Part shown: one piece after another, positions 51,384-60,878 of the stretch
How positions within the stretch are numbered: the first letter of the stretch is position 1
Layout of the letters: each line of letters starts with the position of its first letter
Assembly (NCBI RefSeq): GCF_014384705.1
Contig: NZ_JACRSN010000007.1
Coordinates: forward strand, 82,376-146,375
Direction: 5' to 3'
Source of the DNA: Yeguia hominis
GTDB lineage: Bacteria > Bacillota > Clostridia > Oscillospirales > Acutalibacteraceae
DNA: 64,000 bases
Notes under the pieces: generated by a model
The model's input: the letters and a program-made list of their open reading frames with translations, nothing else
What the model was told of the DNA's origin: nothing
The model's database searches: none
Program-made: the position numbers and the translations under genes

Positions 51384-52817
51384 ATGAAAAAAGTTATTGC
51401 GTTTATGTTATGCCTGCTGATGCTTACAGGAGTACTGACAGCATGTAGCAGTTCAGAACCTGCAGGAACATCGGGTGAGTCTTCCGTTGTCTCTGCATCG
51501 GAAGGAACAAGCAGCGAGGATTCATCTGGTGAGACAACGGAAAATATAGATATCAGTGGGCAAAAAGTTATTGTCTGCACAGAGGCGGGCGAGGCTGCAG
51601 ATGGGGCTTCTGCGCAGATCAATGCGTTCAAAGAAAAATTCAACTGTGATGTGGAATTGGTAGCAATCCCTGCTGATGTTTATAAAACAAAAATCCAGAC
51701 GGATCTTGCAGCACAATCCGGGAGTTATGATGTAATTATCGCAACAATGGATTTTACGCTGCAGTTTAAGGATTCGGGGCTTTTAGAAAATCTGCTTGAC
51801 TATGCGTCCAATCCAAGCCTTGCTGATCCGGATTATAATGTGGATGATTTTATTCCGGCCACAATCGCGTCTTATTATAACGAGGATAAGAGCTCTTTGA
51901 TTGCCTATCCTTATAAGGCGGATTGCCAGATCATTTTCTATCGTAAGGATTTGATGGAGGATCCGGAAGAACAGGCAGCCTTTAAGGAGAAATACGGTTA
52001 TGACCTTGCTCCTGCGACAAGCTGGCAGATGTATTTTGATATTGCAGAATTCTTTACCCGTCCAGACGAAGATTTTTATGGTACGGCGTTGATGATGAAA
52101 CGAGGATGTGACCAGACAACCTGCAACTTCTTTACGCGGCTGCTGGGAACGGGACAGGGAATGTTTGAGGAAATCGGTGGTTTGTACAAGCCGATTATCA
52201 ACAACGAAAATGGCGTCAAGGTGCTGCAGTCTTTCCGTGATGAACTTGTAAACTATGCGGTCACTGGTTCTGATAATTATGAATACTATGAAGCAAACTT
52301 GGCGTTTACAGATGGACGCTGCATGCAGGTCATCACCTGGCCGGGTGCATGGGCAAACGCGCAAAATGAAGAGGTTTCCTCGGTTGCTGGAAAAATTGGT
52401 GCCATTGCTTGCCCCGGATGGGAAGAAGGAGATAAAGGTGGTGCGATGATGGGAGGATGGACAATCGTTCTTCCTTCCGATGCGAAAAACAAGGAAGCGG
52501 CTTATAAATTTATTGAATTTGCTTCCAGTGCGGAAGGTGAAGCGCTGAAGGTTTCCTCTGGTTGCTTCCCGAGCCGTCAGTCTGTCCTTCACTCGGAGGA
52601 TTCTCTGTATCCCGACTTTTTCCCGATCATGGCGGATGCACTGGCAAACAGTACACCTGCACCGGCATGGGCGGAATGGGGTGAACTCAAAACGATATTG
52701 GATGAAGCGGTGAGCTCAGCCGGTACTGGCGTTTTGGAACCTAAGGAAGCATTGGACGGGGTTGTTCAAGAATGGAATGATATCCTTTCTGACGCAGGAC
52801 TTCTGTATGAAGAATAA
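51384..52817 (+). CDS. extracellular sugar-binding lipoprotein
   Basis: ATG 51384 after AGGAGG. The N terminus is a lipoprotein signal with lipobox LTAC (Cys21), then a Ser/Glu-rich linker. The rest is a family 1 solute-binding protein: QKVIVCTEAG, VYKTKIQTDLAAQSGSYDVI, and GGWTIVLPSDAKNKEAAYKF. 477 residues. It delivers the sugar to the two upstream-encoded permeases. A hairpin follows the gene, which may keep its transcript level above that of the downstream enzymes. Confidence 0.9.
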   Translation: MKKVIAFMLCLLMLTGVLTACSSSEPAGTSGESSVVSASEGTSSEDSSGETTENIDISGQKVIVCTEAGEAADGASAQINAFKEKFNCDVELVAIPADVYKTKIQTDLAAQSGSYDVIIATMDFTLQFKDSGLLENLLDYASNPSLADPDYNVDDFIPATIASYYNEDKSSLIAYPYKADCQIIFYRKDLMEDPEEQAAFKEKYGYDLAPATSWQMYFDIAEFFTRPDEDFYGTALMMKRGCDQTTCNFFTRLLGTGQGMFEEIGGLYKPIINNENGVKVLQSFRDELVNYAVTGSDNYEYYEANLAFTDGRCMQVITWPGAWANAQNEEVSSVAGKIGAIACPGWEEGDKGGAMMGGWTIVLPSDAKNKEAAYKFIEFASSAEGEALKVSSGCFPSRQSVLHSEDSLYPDFFPIMADALANSTPAPAWAEWGELKTILDEAVSSAGTGVLEPKEALDGVVQEWNDILSDAGLLYEE

Positions 52818-52839
52818 AATTTAAAAAGGATCTGGCGTG

Positions 52840-52866
52840 AAAAGAGCGGTATGGATCCGCTCTTTT
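52840..52866 (+). terminator. partial terminator after the binding-protein gene
   Basis: Arms AAAAGAGCGG and CCGCTCTTTT, loop of 7, with the T run inside the stem and CTGCC after. It would reduce read-through rather than stop it, leaving the downstream enzymes in the same operon. Confidence 0.55.
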
Positions 52867-52891
52867 CTGCCTATCTGGGAGGTAAAATATA

Positions 52892-55207
52892 GTGGTAGGA
52901 ATTTTCAAGGGAACCGGCCGAGAAGAAAATAGCCTCTTTTTTGCGTTATCAGATGGTACGATAGTTGGTGGAACAGGAATTACAGCAACAGAAAAGCTTT
53001 GGAATACGATTCCTGTACAGCGAGATGCTTTTTATGAAATAGAGTGGATTGACAAAGCGAAAAAAACACGTACTGAACAGCCGGATTTCTTTGTATCCGG
53101 AACGGAGATGCAAGCAGAAACTGGACCCTTCCGACTTGTACAAGGATTTTCAGCAGTGTCTGAAAACCGGATTCGTGTGGAGGTTCAGTGTGATGTTTTA
53201 GATACCAATATATTATTATCCAAAATGATGAGCGGAATCTACTTTTTTCCAGAGAAAAGAATTCAGCGGGCGTATGATTGTTTGGACTTTGCGTGGATAC
53301 CCGCATTACATCACACGAAGGAAGATGTCTGCGGGCATCATTTCTTCCGGTCACCTGTTGTTTGCGTTGCCGCCAAAGGATATTATCTTGCAATCATTCC
53401 GGATTTGCATGAATTTCAAAAGGAGAATCAATTGCCGTATGCACTGGATCTGCGTTCTCTGGATGCGTCAATTGAAGGTCCGCGTCTTAGTTACGGTGTC
53501 TGTACTTGGGATCCAGTCCCACATGTTTATACAACGCATTCTCCCGAAAAGGCAGTCCCTCCTCCACACAAATTTTCCTTTTCCTATGACATCCTGATAG
53601 GGAATTACCACGAGACTAGAGAGGTTGTCGCAGCGATACAGCACTTTTTATGGGAAGAATACGGGAATAAATGGTTTTCTGACATTCGACCCCAGATACT
53701 GCCTTTTGAAGAATATGGAAAAAAATATACTTATGCACATGAATTGATGGATTCTATTGAGAGACGCACCTTAAATGGACTTTCTTGCGTGGGAATCAAC
53801 AATCTTTCTAGGCGCGGTTCGAATTTTCATGCTTGGGAAAACGATCTTTTGATGGCATATGGGATGAAATATTATTCTCGCAAGTGGGGTGATTCCTCTC
53901 TGGAAAATATTGCAGATGGGATTCGGAACTTGCTTTTAATGTCACCTGAAAAACAGGGCGCATTCCCGTGCATTTATAATTTTGCAGAAAATCAATATGA
54001 AGGCTCTTTATTCTGGACTGCACGTGCTGTCGATCCGATCAAAGGCTTTGACACAGCTGCAATGAGCGTGACTTCTTGGTGGGGACTGTATTGGCATGAG
54101 GACTTAGAATCATCTTCAGCACTTGTTGAAAAAATTTCGAAATATTTAGATTTTCTGTGTGCTGTACAAGAGAAAAACGGTGCGATTCCGACATACTTCT
54201 ATTCAGAGCTTACACCAGGAGAACAGCTGCGTTACAGTGCAACTACAGGTTTAAATGGTGCGGTTTTGGCCAAAGGCGCGCGGTTGTTTGCAAATACAGA
54301 ATGGCAAAAGGCCGCAATTCGAGCAGGGTCTTTTGTTTTGGAAACGATTATACCCAATTTAGATTTCAGCGATTTTGAAGCATATTATTCCTGCAGCCCG
54401 AAACCACTGTATTTTATGGACAATGAAACAGGAATTAAACCGCATTGTAATCTTTCTATTCAGTGGTGCTGTGATCTTATGCTAGAGCTCTATCGCCTGA
54501 CAGATGAAAAAAGATGGCTGGAAACCGGAGAATATTTGCTAAATATTATGTGCTTATATCAGCAGATCTGGAATCCTCCGTTCTATCCGGAGTATTTATA
54601 CGGTGGATTTGGCGTGATGAATACAGATGGAGAATGGAACGATGGAAGGCAATCCAGATTTGCGGTTACTTTGGCAGAATATTTTGAAGAAACCCGCAAT
54701 ACGCAGTATTTGAAGAGGGCGGTTGCAGCCTGCAGAGCGTCTTTTGCTTTGATGGATATTCCGGAAAACCACAACAAAGGGATTAATGAGCTTGTCCTCG
54801 GAAAGCAGTATGAGAAACGAGATGCTGGATGCGGAAAAGCAATTCCTGGTGTGGGATATGCACCGGAAAATATCCATCATCCTGGATATGAATCAACAAA
54901 AGAAAAGAATCAATATACGTGCTGGACTGGAATGGGATGGAGTTCCGGGGGTGCTCTTAGCTGCAGTGCCTTTCTCGATTTTCACATAGGCTCCGTTTAT
55001 CTAGATATTGAAAACAAAGAAGTTGTTGGAATAGATGGAATAAGCGGTAAGTTTATGTCAGATTCTGAAGTTTCTATTGTTTCGGCAGTCGACGCATCGG
55101 AGCGTTGGATTACAATGCGCACTTCTGGTCCTGCCAAACTATATATTAATGGACGAAAAGTATTTTTTGAAAAAGAACGGCAATATTGTGAAAAAGTTTT
55201 ACTATGA
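52892..55207 (+). CDS. putative glycosidase of unrecognised family, paralogue 1
   Basis: GTG 52892 with GGGAGG nine bases before it. 771 residues, no signal, so cytoplasmic. The N-terminal third looks beta-rich. The rest has the helical repeat look of an (alpha/alpha)6 barrel: FHAWENDLLMAYGMKYYSRK, AFPCIYNFAENQYEGSLFWT, FDTAAMSVTSWWGLYWHE, LCLYQQ-type LYQQIWNPPFYPEYLYGGFG, and NTDGEWNDGRQSRF. A second copy at 57032 shares these blocks. Candidate catalytic acids lie in HAWEND, EWND and DFSDFEAYYS, but I cannot assign roles. Context suggests it cuts an imported oligosaccharide. Confidence 0.6.
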   Translation: MVGIFKGTGREENSLFFALSDGTIVGGTGITATEKLWNTIPVQRDAFYEIEWIDKAKKTRTEQPDFFVSGTEMQAETGPFRLVQGFSAVSENRIRVEVQCDVLDTNILLSKMMSGIYFFPEKRIQRAYDCLDFAWIPALHHTKEDVCGHHFFRSPVVCVAAKGYYLAIIPDLHEFQKENQLPYALDLRSLDASIEGPRLSYGVCTWDPVPHVYTTHSPEKAVPPPHKFSFSYDILIGNYHETREVVAAIQHFLWEEYGNKWFSDIRPQILPFEEYGKKYTYAHELMDSIERRTLNGLSCVGINNLSRRGSNFHAWENDLLMAYGMKYYSRKWGDSSLENIADGIRNLLLMSPEKQGAFPCIYNFAENQYEGSLFWTARAVDPIKGFDTAAMSVTSWWGLYWHEDLESSSALVEKISKYLDFLCAVQEKNGAIPTYFYSELTPGEQLRYSATTGLNGAVLAKGARLFANTEWQKAAIRAGSFVLETIIPNLDFSDFEAYYSCSPKPLYFMDNETGIKPHCNLSIQWCCDLMLELYRLTDEKRWLETGEYLLNIMCLYQQIWNPPFYPEYLYGGFGVMNTDGEWNDGRQSRFAVTLAEYFEETRNTQYLKRAVAACRASFALMDIPENHNKGINELVLGKQYEKRDAGCGKAIPGVGYAPENIHHPGYESTKEKNQYTCWTGMGWSSGGALSCSAFLDFHIGSVYLDIENKEVVGIDGISGKFMSDSEVSIVSAVDASERWITMRTSGPAKLYINGRKVFFEKERQYCEKVLL

Positions 55208-55277
55208 TGACAACTATTTGGTTATGATATAACGGTTTCATAGTTGTGATGAAGCCAAAATATTTGGGGGAATGAAA

Positions 55278-56042
55278 ATGGTAGAAATTAATCTGTGCGG
55301 GAAGATAGCTCTTGTAACAGGCGCAACGGGACAATTGGGAAGAGTTATTGTGCGGACTTTAGCAAAAGCCGGCGCAGATATTGCTGTACATTATGGAACA
55401 AATCGTAATATGGCAGAACAACTTGTGAAAGAGATTCGGGAAATGGGGCAACGTGCAATTGCGGTGCAGGCGGATGTCACAGATGTTGCAAGTGTTATAG
55501 AGATGAAAAATGAAATTTGCAGTCTTTTGGGGAATCCAAATATTGTTATCAGCGGTGCAGTTGGATATAGCAAGCCGTGGGTAACTGTTTTGGAGCAGCC
55601 AATTGAAAGTTATATCACGCTTTTTAAAACTTGTGTTCTGCAAAGCGTCAATGTCGCTAAGGCCTTTTTACCTGCAATGATGGAAGCACATTGCGGTCGG
55701 TTTATCGGAATCAATACAGAGGGCGCAGCAGAAACCTCAGCGGAAGGATCGGCGTATTCTTCTGCAAAGCGTGGGATGAACGGCGTTTTTCGTGTATTGG
55801 CCAAAGAAGTTGCTGCTTATAATATTACGGTCAATGAAGTGGCGCCCGGTTGGACAATTTCTGATGTTACACGGCAAGAAGGGGAAGATGATGCAGAATA
55901 TATTGCAAAAATCCCGATGGGTAGACGCGGGACAGATGAAGAAATTGCCAATGCCGTGCTGTTTCTTGCTTCGGATCTTGCAAGTTATATTACCGGAGTA
56001 TATCTGCCGGTTTGCGGTGGAACTGTAATTCCGGGAATTTAA
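55278..56042 (+). CDS. short-chain dehydrogenase/reductase
   Basis: ATG 55278 has GGGGG seven bases upstream; ATG 55272 would be too close. 254 residues. The cofactor motif TGATGQLG sits near residues 14-21 and YSSAK supplies the catalytic Tyr and Lys near 160. The usual Ser site reads NTEGAAETS. NEVAPGWTISDVTR and ITGVYLPVCGG are classical SDR features. It probably oxidises or reduces a sugar of this pathway. It is followed 1-30 bases later by the mutarotase gene. Confidence 0.85.
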   Translation: MVEINLCGKIALVTGATGQLGRVIVRTLAKAGADIAVHYGTNRNMAEQLVKEIREMGQRAIAVQADVTDVASVIEMKNEICSLLGNPNIVISGAVGYSKPWVTVLEQPIESYITLFKTCVLQSVNVAKAFLPAMMEAHCGRFIGINTEGAAETSAEGSAYSSAKRGMNGVFRVLAKEVAAYNITVNEVAPGWTISDVTRQEGEDDAEYIAKIPMGRRGTDEEIANAVLFLASDLASYITGVYLPVCGGTVIPGI

Positions 56043-56073
56043 AATGGGAGAAAACAACAAAGGGTGTGATTGC

Positions 56074-56925
56074 TTGATTTATCGGATTCAGAATGATTTG
56101 CTCTCAGTGGAAATAGATTCTGTCGGTGCAGAATGGAAACGGGCGACAGATAGAAAAACGGGAGAAGAATATCTTTGGGGAGAAAAAATAGAGGCGTGGC
56201 AGTATTGTGCGCCAATTTTATTTCCTGTAATTGGAAGAATGAAATCGGATTCCTACTTTTGGAATGGAAAATGGTTTCATATGCAAAAGCACGGCTTCTG
56301 TATGGACCTGCCGTTTACAGTTTGCGAACAACAAGCACAAAAAATTACGTTTGTTTTAAAAGCCACTGCAGAGACGCTCAAGATTTATCCATTTCAATTT
56401 GAGCTTTTGGTCACGTACTCTTTGGAAGGGAGAAACCTACATACTTCTTTTCGTGTCGGAAACAATTCTGCTGATGAAATGTATTTTTCTTTGGGTACCC
56501 ATCCTTCCTTTTCTTGTAAACCAGGAGATAAGCTTTATTTCCAGTATGCTGAAAATGTCAAGGCGTACCGAATGAATTCGGAATGCCTTCTGGATGGGCG
56601 TATGGATAAAGTATTTGATGGATCAAAAGAACTGGTTTTGAGTGATACACTTTTTAAAGACGGCGCGTTGATTTTTTCTGGCTTGCGGTCGCGTTTTGTG
56701 TCCCTAAAATCTGCCGATGATCGTTTGCGCGTGTGTGTAGAACTGAATACTCCTTATCTTGGAATTTGGTCTATCCCTGGGGAACATTATATTTGCATTG
56801 AACCTTGGTACGGAATTGATGATTTTACAACGCACAATGGAAAGTTGAAAGAAAAACGGGGAATATGTTGTATTGATCCGCAAAAGTTATTTACTTATAC
56901 ATATGCGGTGACTTTTGGCGAGTAA
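56074..56925 (+). CDS. aldose 1-epimerase-like protein (LacX type)
   Basis: TTG 56074 gives MIYRIQNDLLSVEIDSVGAE, the usual start of LacX-type proteins, with AAGGGTG upstream. ATG 56044 in frame would add 10 residues. About 283 residues of galactose mutarotase fold: PILFPVIGRM, KHGFCMDLPF (His), YFSLGTHPSFSC (His) and ICIEPWYGIDD (Glu). It interconverts sugar anomers, matching sugar supply to the dehydrogenase or isomerase. Confidence 0.82.
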   Translation: MIYRIQNDLLSVEIDSVGAEWKRATDRKTGEEYLWGEKIEAWQYCAPILFPVIGRMKSDSYFWNGKWFHMQKHGFCMDLPFTVCEQQAQKITFVLKATAETLKIYPFQFELLVTYSLEGRNLHTSFRVGNNSADEMYFSLGTHPSFSCKPGDKLYFQYAENVKAYRMNSECLLDGRMDKVFDGSKELVLSDTLFKDGALIFSGLRSRFVSLKSADDRLRVCVELNTPYLGIWSIPGEHYICIEPWYGIDDFTTHNGKLKEKRGICCIDPQKLFTYTYAVTFGE

Positions 56926-57031
56926 ATAGTGTTGCCTTTAAAAAAGTCAATTTAAATTTTGATCACATTTTAAGAAGAATTATTCCGACTGACTATTAAA
57001 GCTTTAAACAGTATAGTAAAGGAGAATGTAT

Positions 57032-59470
57032 ATGGAAAAGAAAACACGGATTATTAGTAAAATGTATTCTGGAAAAAATTATCTATATTTTCAGATTATG
57101 AATGATCAAGATCACTGGATAACGATTGGTGGAACCGGAATTGTTACAAAACAAAACATATGGTTTGACGGATTAACTTTGGTCGACGGTTCCCCGCAGG
57201 TGGAATGGGACAATGGTACGGACGAACTGCAGACTGGAATTGTTTCTGCGGAACAGAGTGTTTGCCAAAATGATCAGGTCGACCTTTGTGGAGTATTGGA
57301 TTGCCACCATGTACGACAATCTTTTTCTGTCAGAGCTCCTGGAAGAATTCATGTTGAGGTGTCGGATCAGATTGCCGAAGGGTATCCGAATCTTCGTCTC
57401 TCAAAATTAATGAGTAGTATTTATTTTTTCCCAGAAGAGAAAATTGCCCGAACCTATGATATCTTGGATTTTGCTTGGCTGCCGAATATTCATACATCTG
57501 AAATGCACGTGTGTGGAGATCATTTTTTCCGCAGCCCAATCGTAGCGGTGGCAGCCGGAGGATTTTATTTGGCAATTGTTCCAGATCTTGATATCATTCG
57601 AGAACATCGAACTATCCGGCAAGCAATGGATCTGCACTCTTTGGAGCGGATCATAGAGGCACCGAGCTTATCTTATGGAATTTGTCATTGGGAACCGCAG
57701 TGGCACACCTATACACGACATGAACCGCAGATGCTTCAAAAAGTTACCGTGCCGAATTTGGTCTATGGATTTGATGTCTTGCTTGGTACCTATAGCGAAA
57801 TATCTGAGGTGTCACAAATTTTTACAGAGTATTTATGGAAACGGTATGGAGAACGATTTGTTGGAGACGTTCGCCCACAGGTATTGCCGTTTGAGGAATA
57901 TGGGCGACGTTATACTTATCATTATGAGTTGCCAGACAGTATTGAATCGTTTGATGCAAATGGTAAAACATGCATTGGAATTTATAATGCGAATCGCAGA
58001 GGTGCAAATTTTCACGCGTGGGAAAATGATTTGGTTGTTGATTATGGAATTCGTCACTATGCAGAAAAATGGAATCATGCAGAATTACGTCGAATTTCAG
58101 ATGGAATTGTAAATCTTTATAAATCGCTGCCAAGACAGAAGGGCGCGTTCCCTTGTATCTATAATTTTGATGAAAAACAATATGAAGGAACCTTGTTCTG
58201 GACTGCCCGCGCGACAGATCCAATCCATGGATATGATACAGCTGCAATGAGCACAAGCGTGTGGTGGAGTCTGAACTTTTATGAAGATTGTGATGAAGAC
58301 CCGGAGCTTCTCGACCTTGCTGTACAATATGCAAAGTTCCTTCTTTCCATCCAAACAGAAAAAGGGGCAATACCAACATATTTATATCATGATTTGAAAC
58401 CGGCTCGCCAATTGGCAGAGAGTGGAACAACAGCTTTGAATGCGGCAGTACTTGCACGAGTAGCGCGTCTTGTGCATTCGGAAAAAATGAAAAACGCCGC
58501 TATTTGTGCAGGAGAGTTTGTGTTCCATATGATGGTGGAAGATATGAAGTTTTTTGATTTTGAGACAATTTATTCCTGTAGTCCGCATCCGCTTTATGCA
58601 GTGGATTATTGGACAGGAATTAAACCGCAGTGTACATTGTCCATCTTATGGGGAGCGGATTTGTTTTTGGAGCTGTATCGGCTAACAGAAAATAATAGTT
58701 GGCTGCAGTATGGAGAGCATTTGCTTCGAATTTTATGTTTATATCAACAGGTATGGGATCCGTCATTTTTTCCAGAGTATCTTTTCGGGGGTTTCGGTTG
58801 CTTAAACACGGATGCTGAATGGAATGAGAACCGTCAGCAACGGATTGTTCCGACGTTAGTTAATTATTATCTTGCAACGGGGAAAAAAGAATTTATGGAA
58901 CGTGCGGTTGCAGCTTGCCGTGCAGCGTTTGCTTTAATGGACATGAAAGAAAATCATGCAAATAAGATTAATAATCTGCACGGAGACCAGAATTTAAAAA
59001 TCCTTTATGCGGCAAATGGTAAGGCAAAGCCCGGCCAGGGATATGCACCGGAGAATATCCATCATCATTTTGGTTCTGCACACACCTCTCAGGCAGATGA
59101 AGCGATGAAAAAGAAAGCGGCCGAGCGCGGGATTGATATGAAAGGTTTTGAAGCCGAATGGACGGGTATGACTTGGTCTTCCGGTGGAGCCCTCGCAGCG
59201 AGTGCTTATTTAGAGAAACATGTAGGGAATGTTTGTGTGGACTTGAGAAGTGCGTATGCATTTGGCATTGATGGTGTACAGGCAGAACTTATTTCTGCTG
59301 CAACTCCGGAAATTACTGTGCGTTCACAGTTGTCAAATCTTCCGTTGCCTTATTGCGAGCCTCAAAGGTTGATAATTCAAGTGCTTTCAGAGAAAAAGAT
59401 TGGGAAATTAATTGTAAATGGTGCAGAAGCGGAGCCGTTGGAAAAAAATCGTTTCGCTTTTTCGATATAA
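57032..59470 (+). CDS. putative glycosidase of unrecognised family, paralogue 2
   Basis: ATG 57032 is seven bases after GGAG; ATG 57026 is too close. 812 residues, cytoplasmic. It aligns with the product of 52892 throughout: LMSSIYFFPEEKIARTYDIL, DVRPQVLPFEEYGRRYTYHY, FHAWENDLVVDYGIRHYAEK, AFPCIYNFDEKQYEGTLFWT, SCSPHPLYAVDYWTGIKPQC and GYAPENIHHHFGSAHTS. It has an extra insertion of about 25 residues near the end (DEAMKKKAAERGIDMKGFEA). The 106-base gap before it has no clear promoter. Enzyme class is inferred from fold-like repeats and from the neighbours only. Confidence 0.6.
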   Translation: MEKKTRIISKMYSGKNYLYFQIMNDQDHWITIGGTGIVTKQNIWFDGLTLVDGSPQVEWDNGTDELQTGIVSAEQSVCQNDQVDLCGVLDCHHVRQSFSVRAPGRIHVEVSDQIAEGYPNLRLSKLMSSIYFFPEEKIARTYDILDFAWLPNIHTSEMHVCGDHFFRSPIVAVAAGGFYLAIVPDLDIIREHRTIRQAMDLHSLERIIEAPSLSYGICHWEPQWHTYTRHEPQMLQKVTVPNLVYGFDVLLGTYSEISEVSQIFTEYLWKRYGERFVGDVRPQVLPFEEYGRRYTYHYELPDSIESFDANGKTCIGIYNANRRGANFHAWENDLVVDYGIRHYAEKWNHAELRRISDGIVNLYKSLPRQKGAFPCIYNFDEKQYEGTLFWTARATDPIHGYDTAAMSTSVWWSLNFYEDCDEDPELLDLAVQYAKFLLSIQTEKGAIPTYLYHDLKPARQLAESGTTALNAAVLARVARLVHSEKMKNAAICAGEFVFHMMVEDMKFFDFETIYSCSPHPLYAVDYWTGIKPQCTLSILWGADLFLELYRLTENNSWLQYGEHLLRILCLYQQVWDPSFFPEYLFGGFGCLNTDAEWNENRQQRIVPTLVNYYLATGKKEFMERAVAACRAAFALMDMKENHANKINNLHGDQNLKILYAANGKAKPGQGYAPENIHHHFGSAHTSQADEAMKKKAAERGIDMKGFEAEWTGMTWSSGGALAASAYLEKHVGNVCVDLRSAYAFGIDGVQAELISAATPEITVRSQLSNLPLPYCEPQRLIIQVLSEKKIGKLIVNGAEAEPLEKNRFAFSI

Positions 59471-59592
59471 CGAAATGACGAATTTGCAATGTCGAAGCTC
59501 ATGATCTATTCCAAATAGTTAAAGGAGTAAATATAAAGCGCAAATTGCAAGTGCAAATTGGACACATTCTGGTAGAAAGGGGTCCTAAAATC

Positions 59593-59638
59593 AGCCACGA
59601 TTTTGGTTGAAGCGTTAGCTTCAATCAAAATTGTGGCT
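59593..59638. terminator. hairpin inside the IS30 left end
   Basis: Arms AGCCACGATTTTGGTTGAAGC and its partner GCTTCAATCAAAATTGTGGCT pair over about 21 bases with two mismatches and loop GTTA. It is followed by TT. It may terminate transcription both from the sugar operon and from the transposase. Confidence 0.6.
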
Positions 59639-59649
59639 TTCGCAGCCGT

Positions 59650-60708
59650 TCAGGCTGCGTAGACGATATCCAGGAAAGCCTCAAACAGTTCCTCCGGCGT
59701 GCAGTATCCCAGATTCCTGCGGGGTAGACCGTTGAGCGCATCTGCGGCCCAGAGAATCTCCTCATCTGAGAAGTTCTCAATAGAGACTCCTTTGGGGACA
59801 TATCGACGGAGCATACCGTTTTCCCGCTCGTTCTGTGCCCGTTCCTAGGATGTATAAGGGTGAGCAAAGTAAACCTTCGTCCCGAACTGTTCTGTTTGGG
59901 CAAAATCCGCAAACTCTGGCCCGTTATCCACGGTAATTGTCTTGAATATCTGGCTGAAAAACGGCTCTCCGAAGTCCTCACGGAGCTTTTGCATCGCCGC
60001 ATTGACCGCCTCGCCGGTCCTTCCGGGAATGCGGATTGCAAGGTAGTGCTGTGTTTTCTTTTCCAGCAAAGTCAGAATAACCGCCTCCTTGCCATTGCGT
60101 TTTCCTACCACTGTATCACCTTCCCAGTGACCAACTTCCAGCCTGGACGATGCAATTTCAGGCCGCTCATCTATGGTTGTTCCGTATGCTTTTTTGCGCT
60201 TAGCAGTGCTTTTGTAACATTTTTTCCGTTTCAAAGCCTCGGGAAGTTCCAGCGGCTTCAATACCAGATTGCCTGCCCATATTTCATTGTACAAGGTCTT
60301 GGTGCTGACCATTTCCGTAGGCAGAAACAGCTTATGCTTGCGTGCGTAGCCTACACAGGCATCCAACGACCAGTTCTCCTGACGCACCTTGTTTACGACC
60401 CATTGAGCAAATGCGCTGCATTTACATATGCGGTGTGGCTTGTGGCTGTTTGCTCTGTGCGTTTGATATACAAGCATTCCGCGTTTTGCGGAGTAGCCGG
60501 GAATACGGCCCCTCCGGCCGGTTCTGGGCCGTGTGCCGCGCTTCAATTCGTTAGAAACGGTGGTGGGTGAACAGTTCAAATATCTGGCAATGGCCCGATT
60601 AGACTGCCCCAGCTTCTTCATCGCCTCAATTGCGCCCCGATCTTCTCTGGTCAAATGTTTTCCGGGCTTGCGTTCTGCTTTATTTGTGGTATACTGGGTG
60701 TGATCCAT
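59650..60708 (-). pseudogene. IS30 transposase with premature stop
   Basis: ATG at 60708. N-terminal HTH region (LTREDRGAIEAMKKLGQSNR, ARYLNCSPTTVSNELKRGTR), then the DDE domain with Asp in VGHWEGDTVVGK and Asp in ITVDNGPEF. A TAG at 59845-59847 replaces the TGG of the usual HPYTSWERG block. The frame then continues ERAQNERENGMLRRYVPKG to a stop at 59650. The catalytic Glu lies after the stop, so the protein would be inactive. Confidence 0.85.
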
Positions 60709-60878
60709 AGTGATTGCCTCCGGTGAATGGTGTTGGGAAACTTCATTCTACCATACGGAAAGTCACTATGGATTTCTTTTTCGTCAGATGTCCAACTTCA
60801 TTTTACAACCGGCCATCAAATTTTACTCTTAGAATACTACAGGATTTTAAGTACAAAGAAGGGAGAAGATGTAATCTT

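Larger units (their letters stand above)
59553..60800. mobile_element. IS30-type insertion sequence, inactive
   Basis: It contains a broken IS30 transposase gene. The left end holds AATTGGACACATTCTGG and the right end, read inward, AAGTTGGACATCTGACG. The shared TTGGACA suggests the terminal repeats, so the ends are approximate. It separates paralogue 2 from the beta-mannosidase gene. Confidence 0.65.

Noticed and set aside
60714..60878. Longer start for the beta-mannosidase
   Set aside because: The 55 extra residues are encoded by the IS30 end and the gap after it. GH2 homology begins at MVTVSLDGTWELTF with a suitable RBS.
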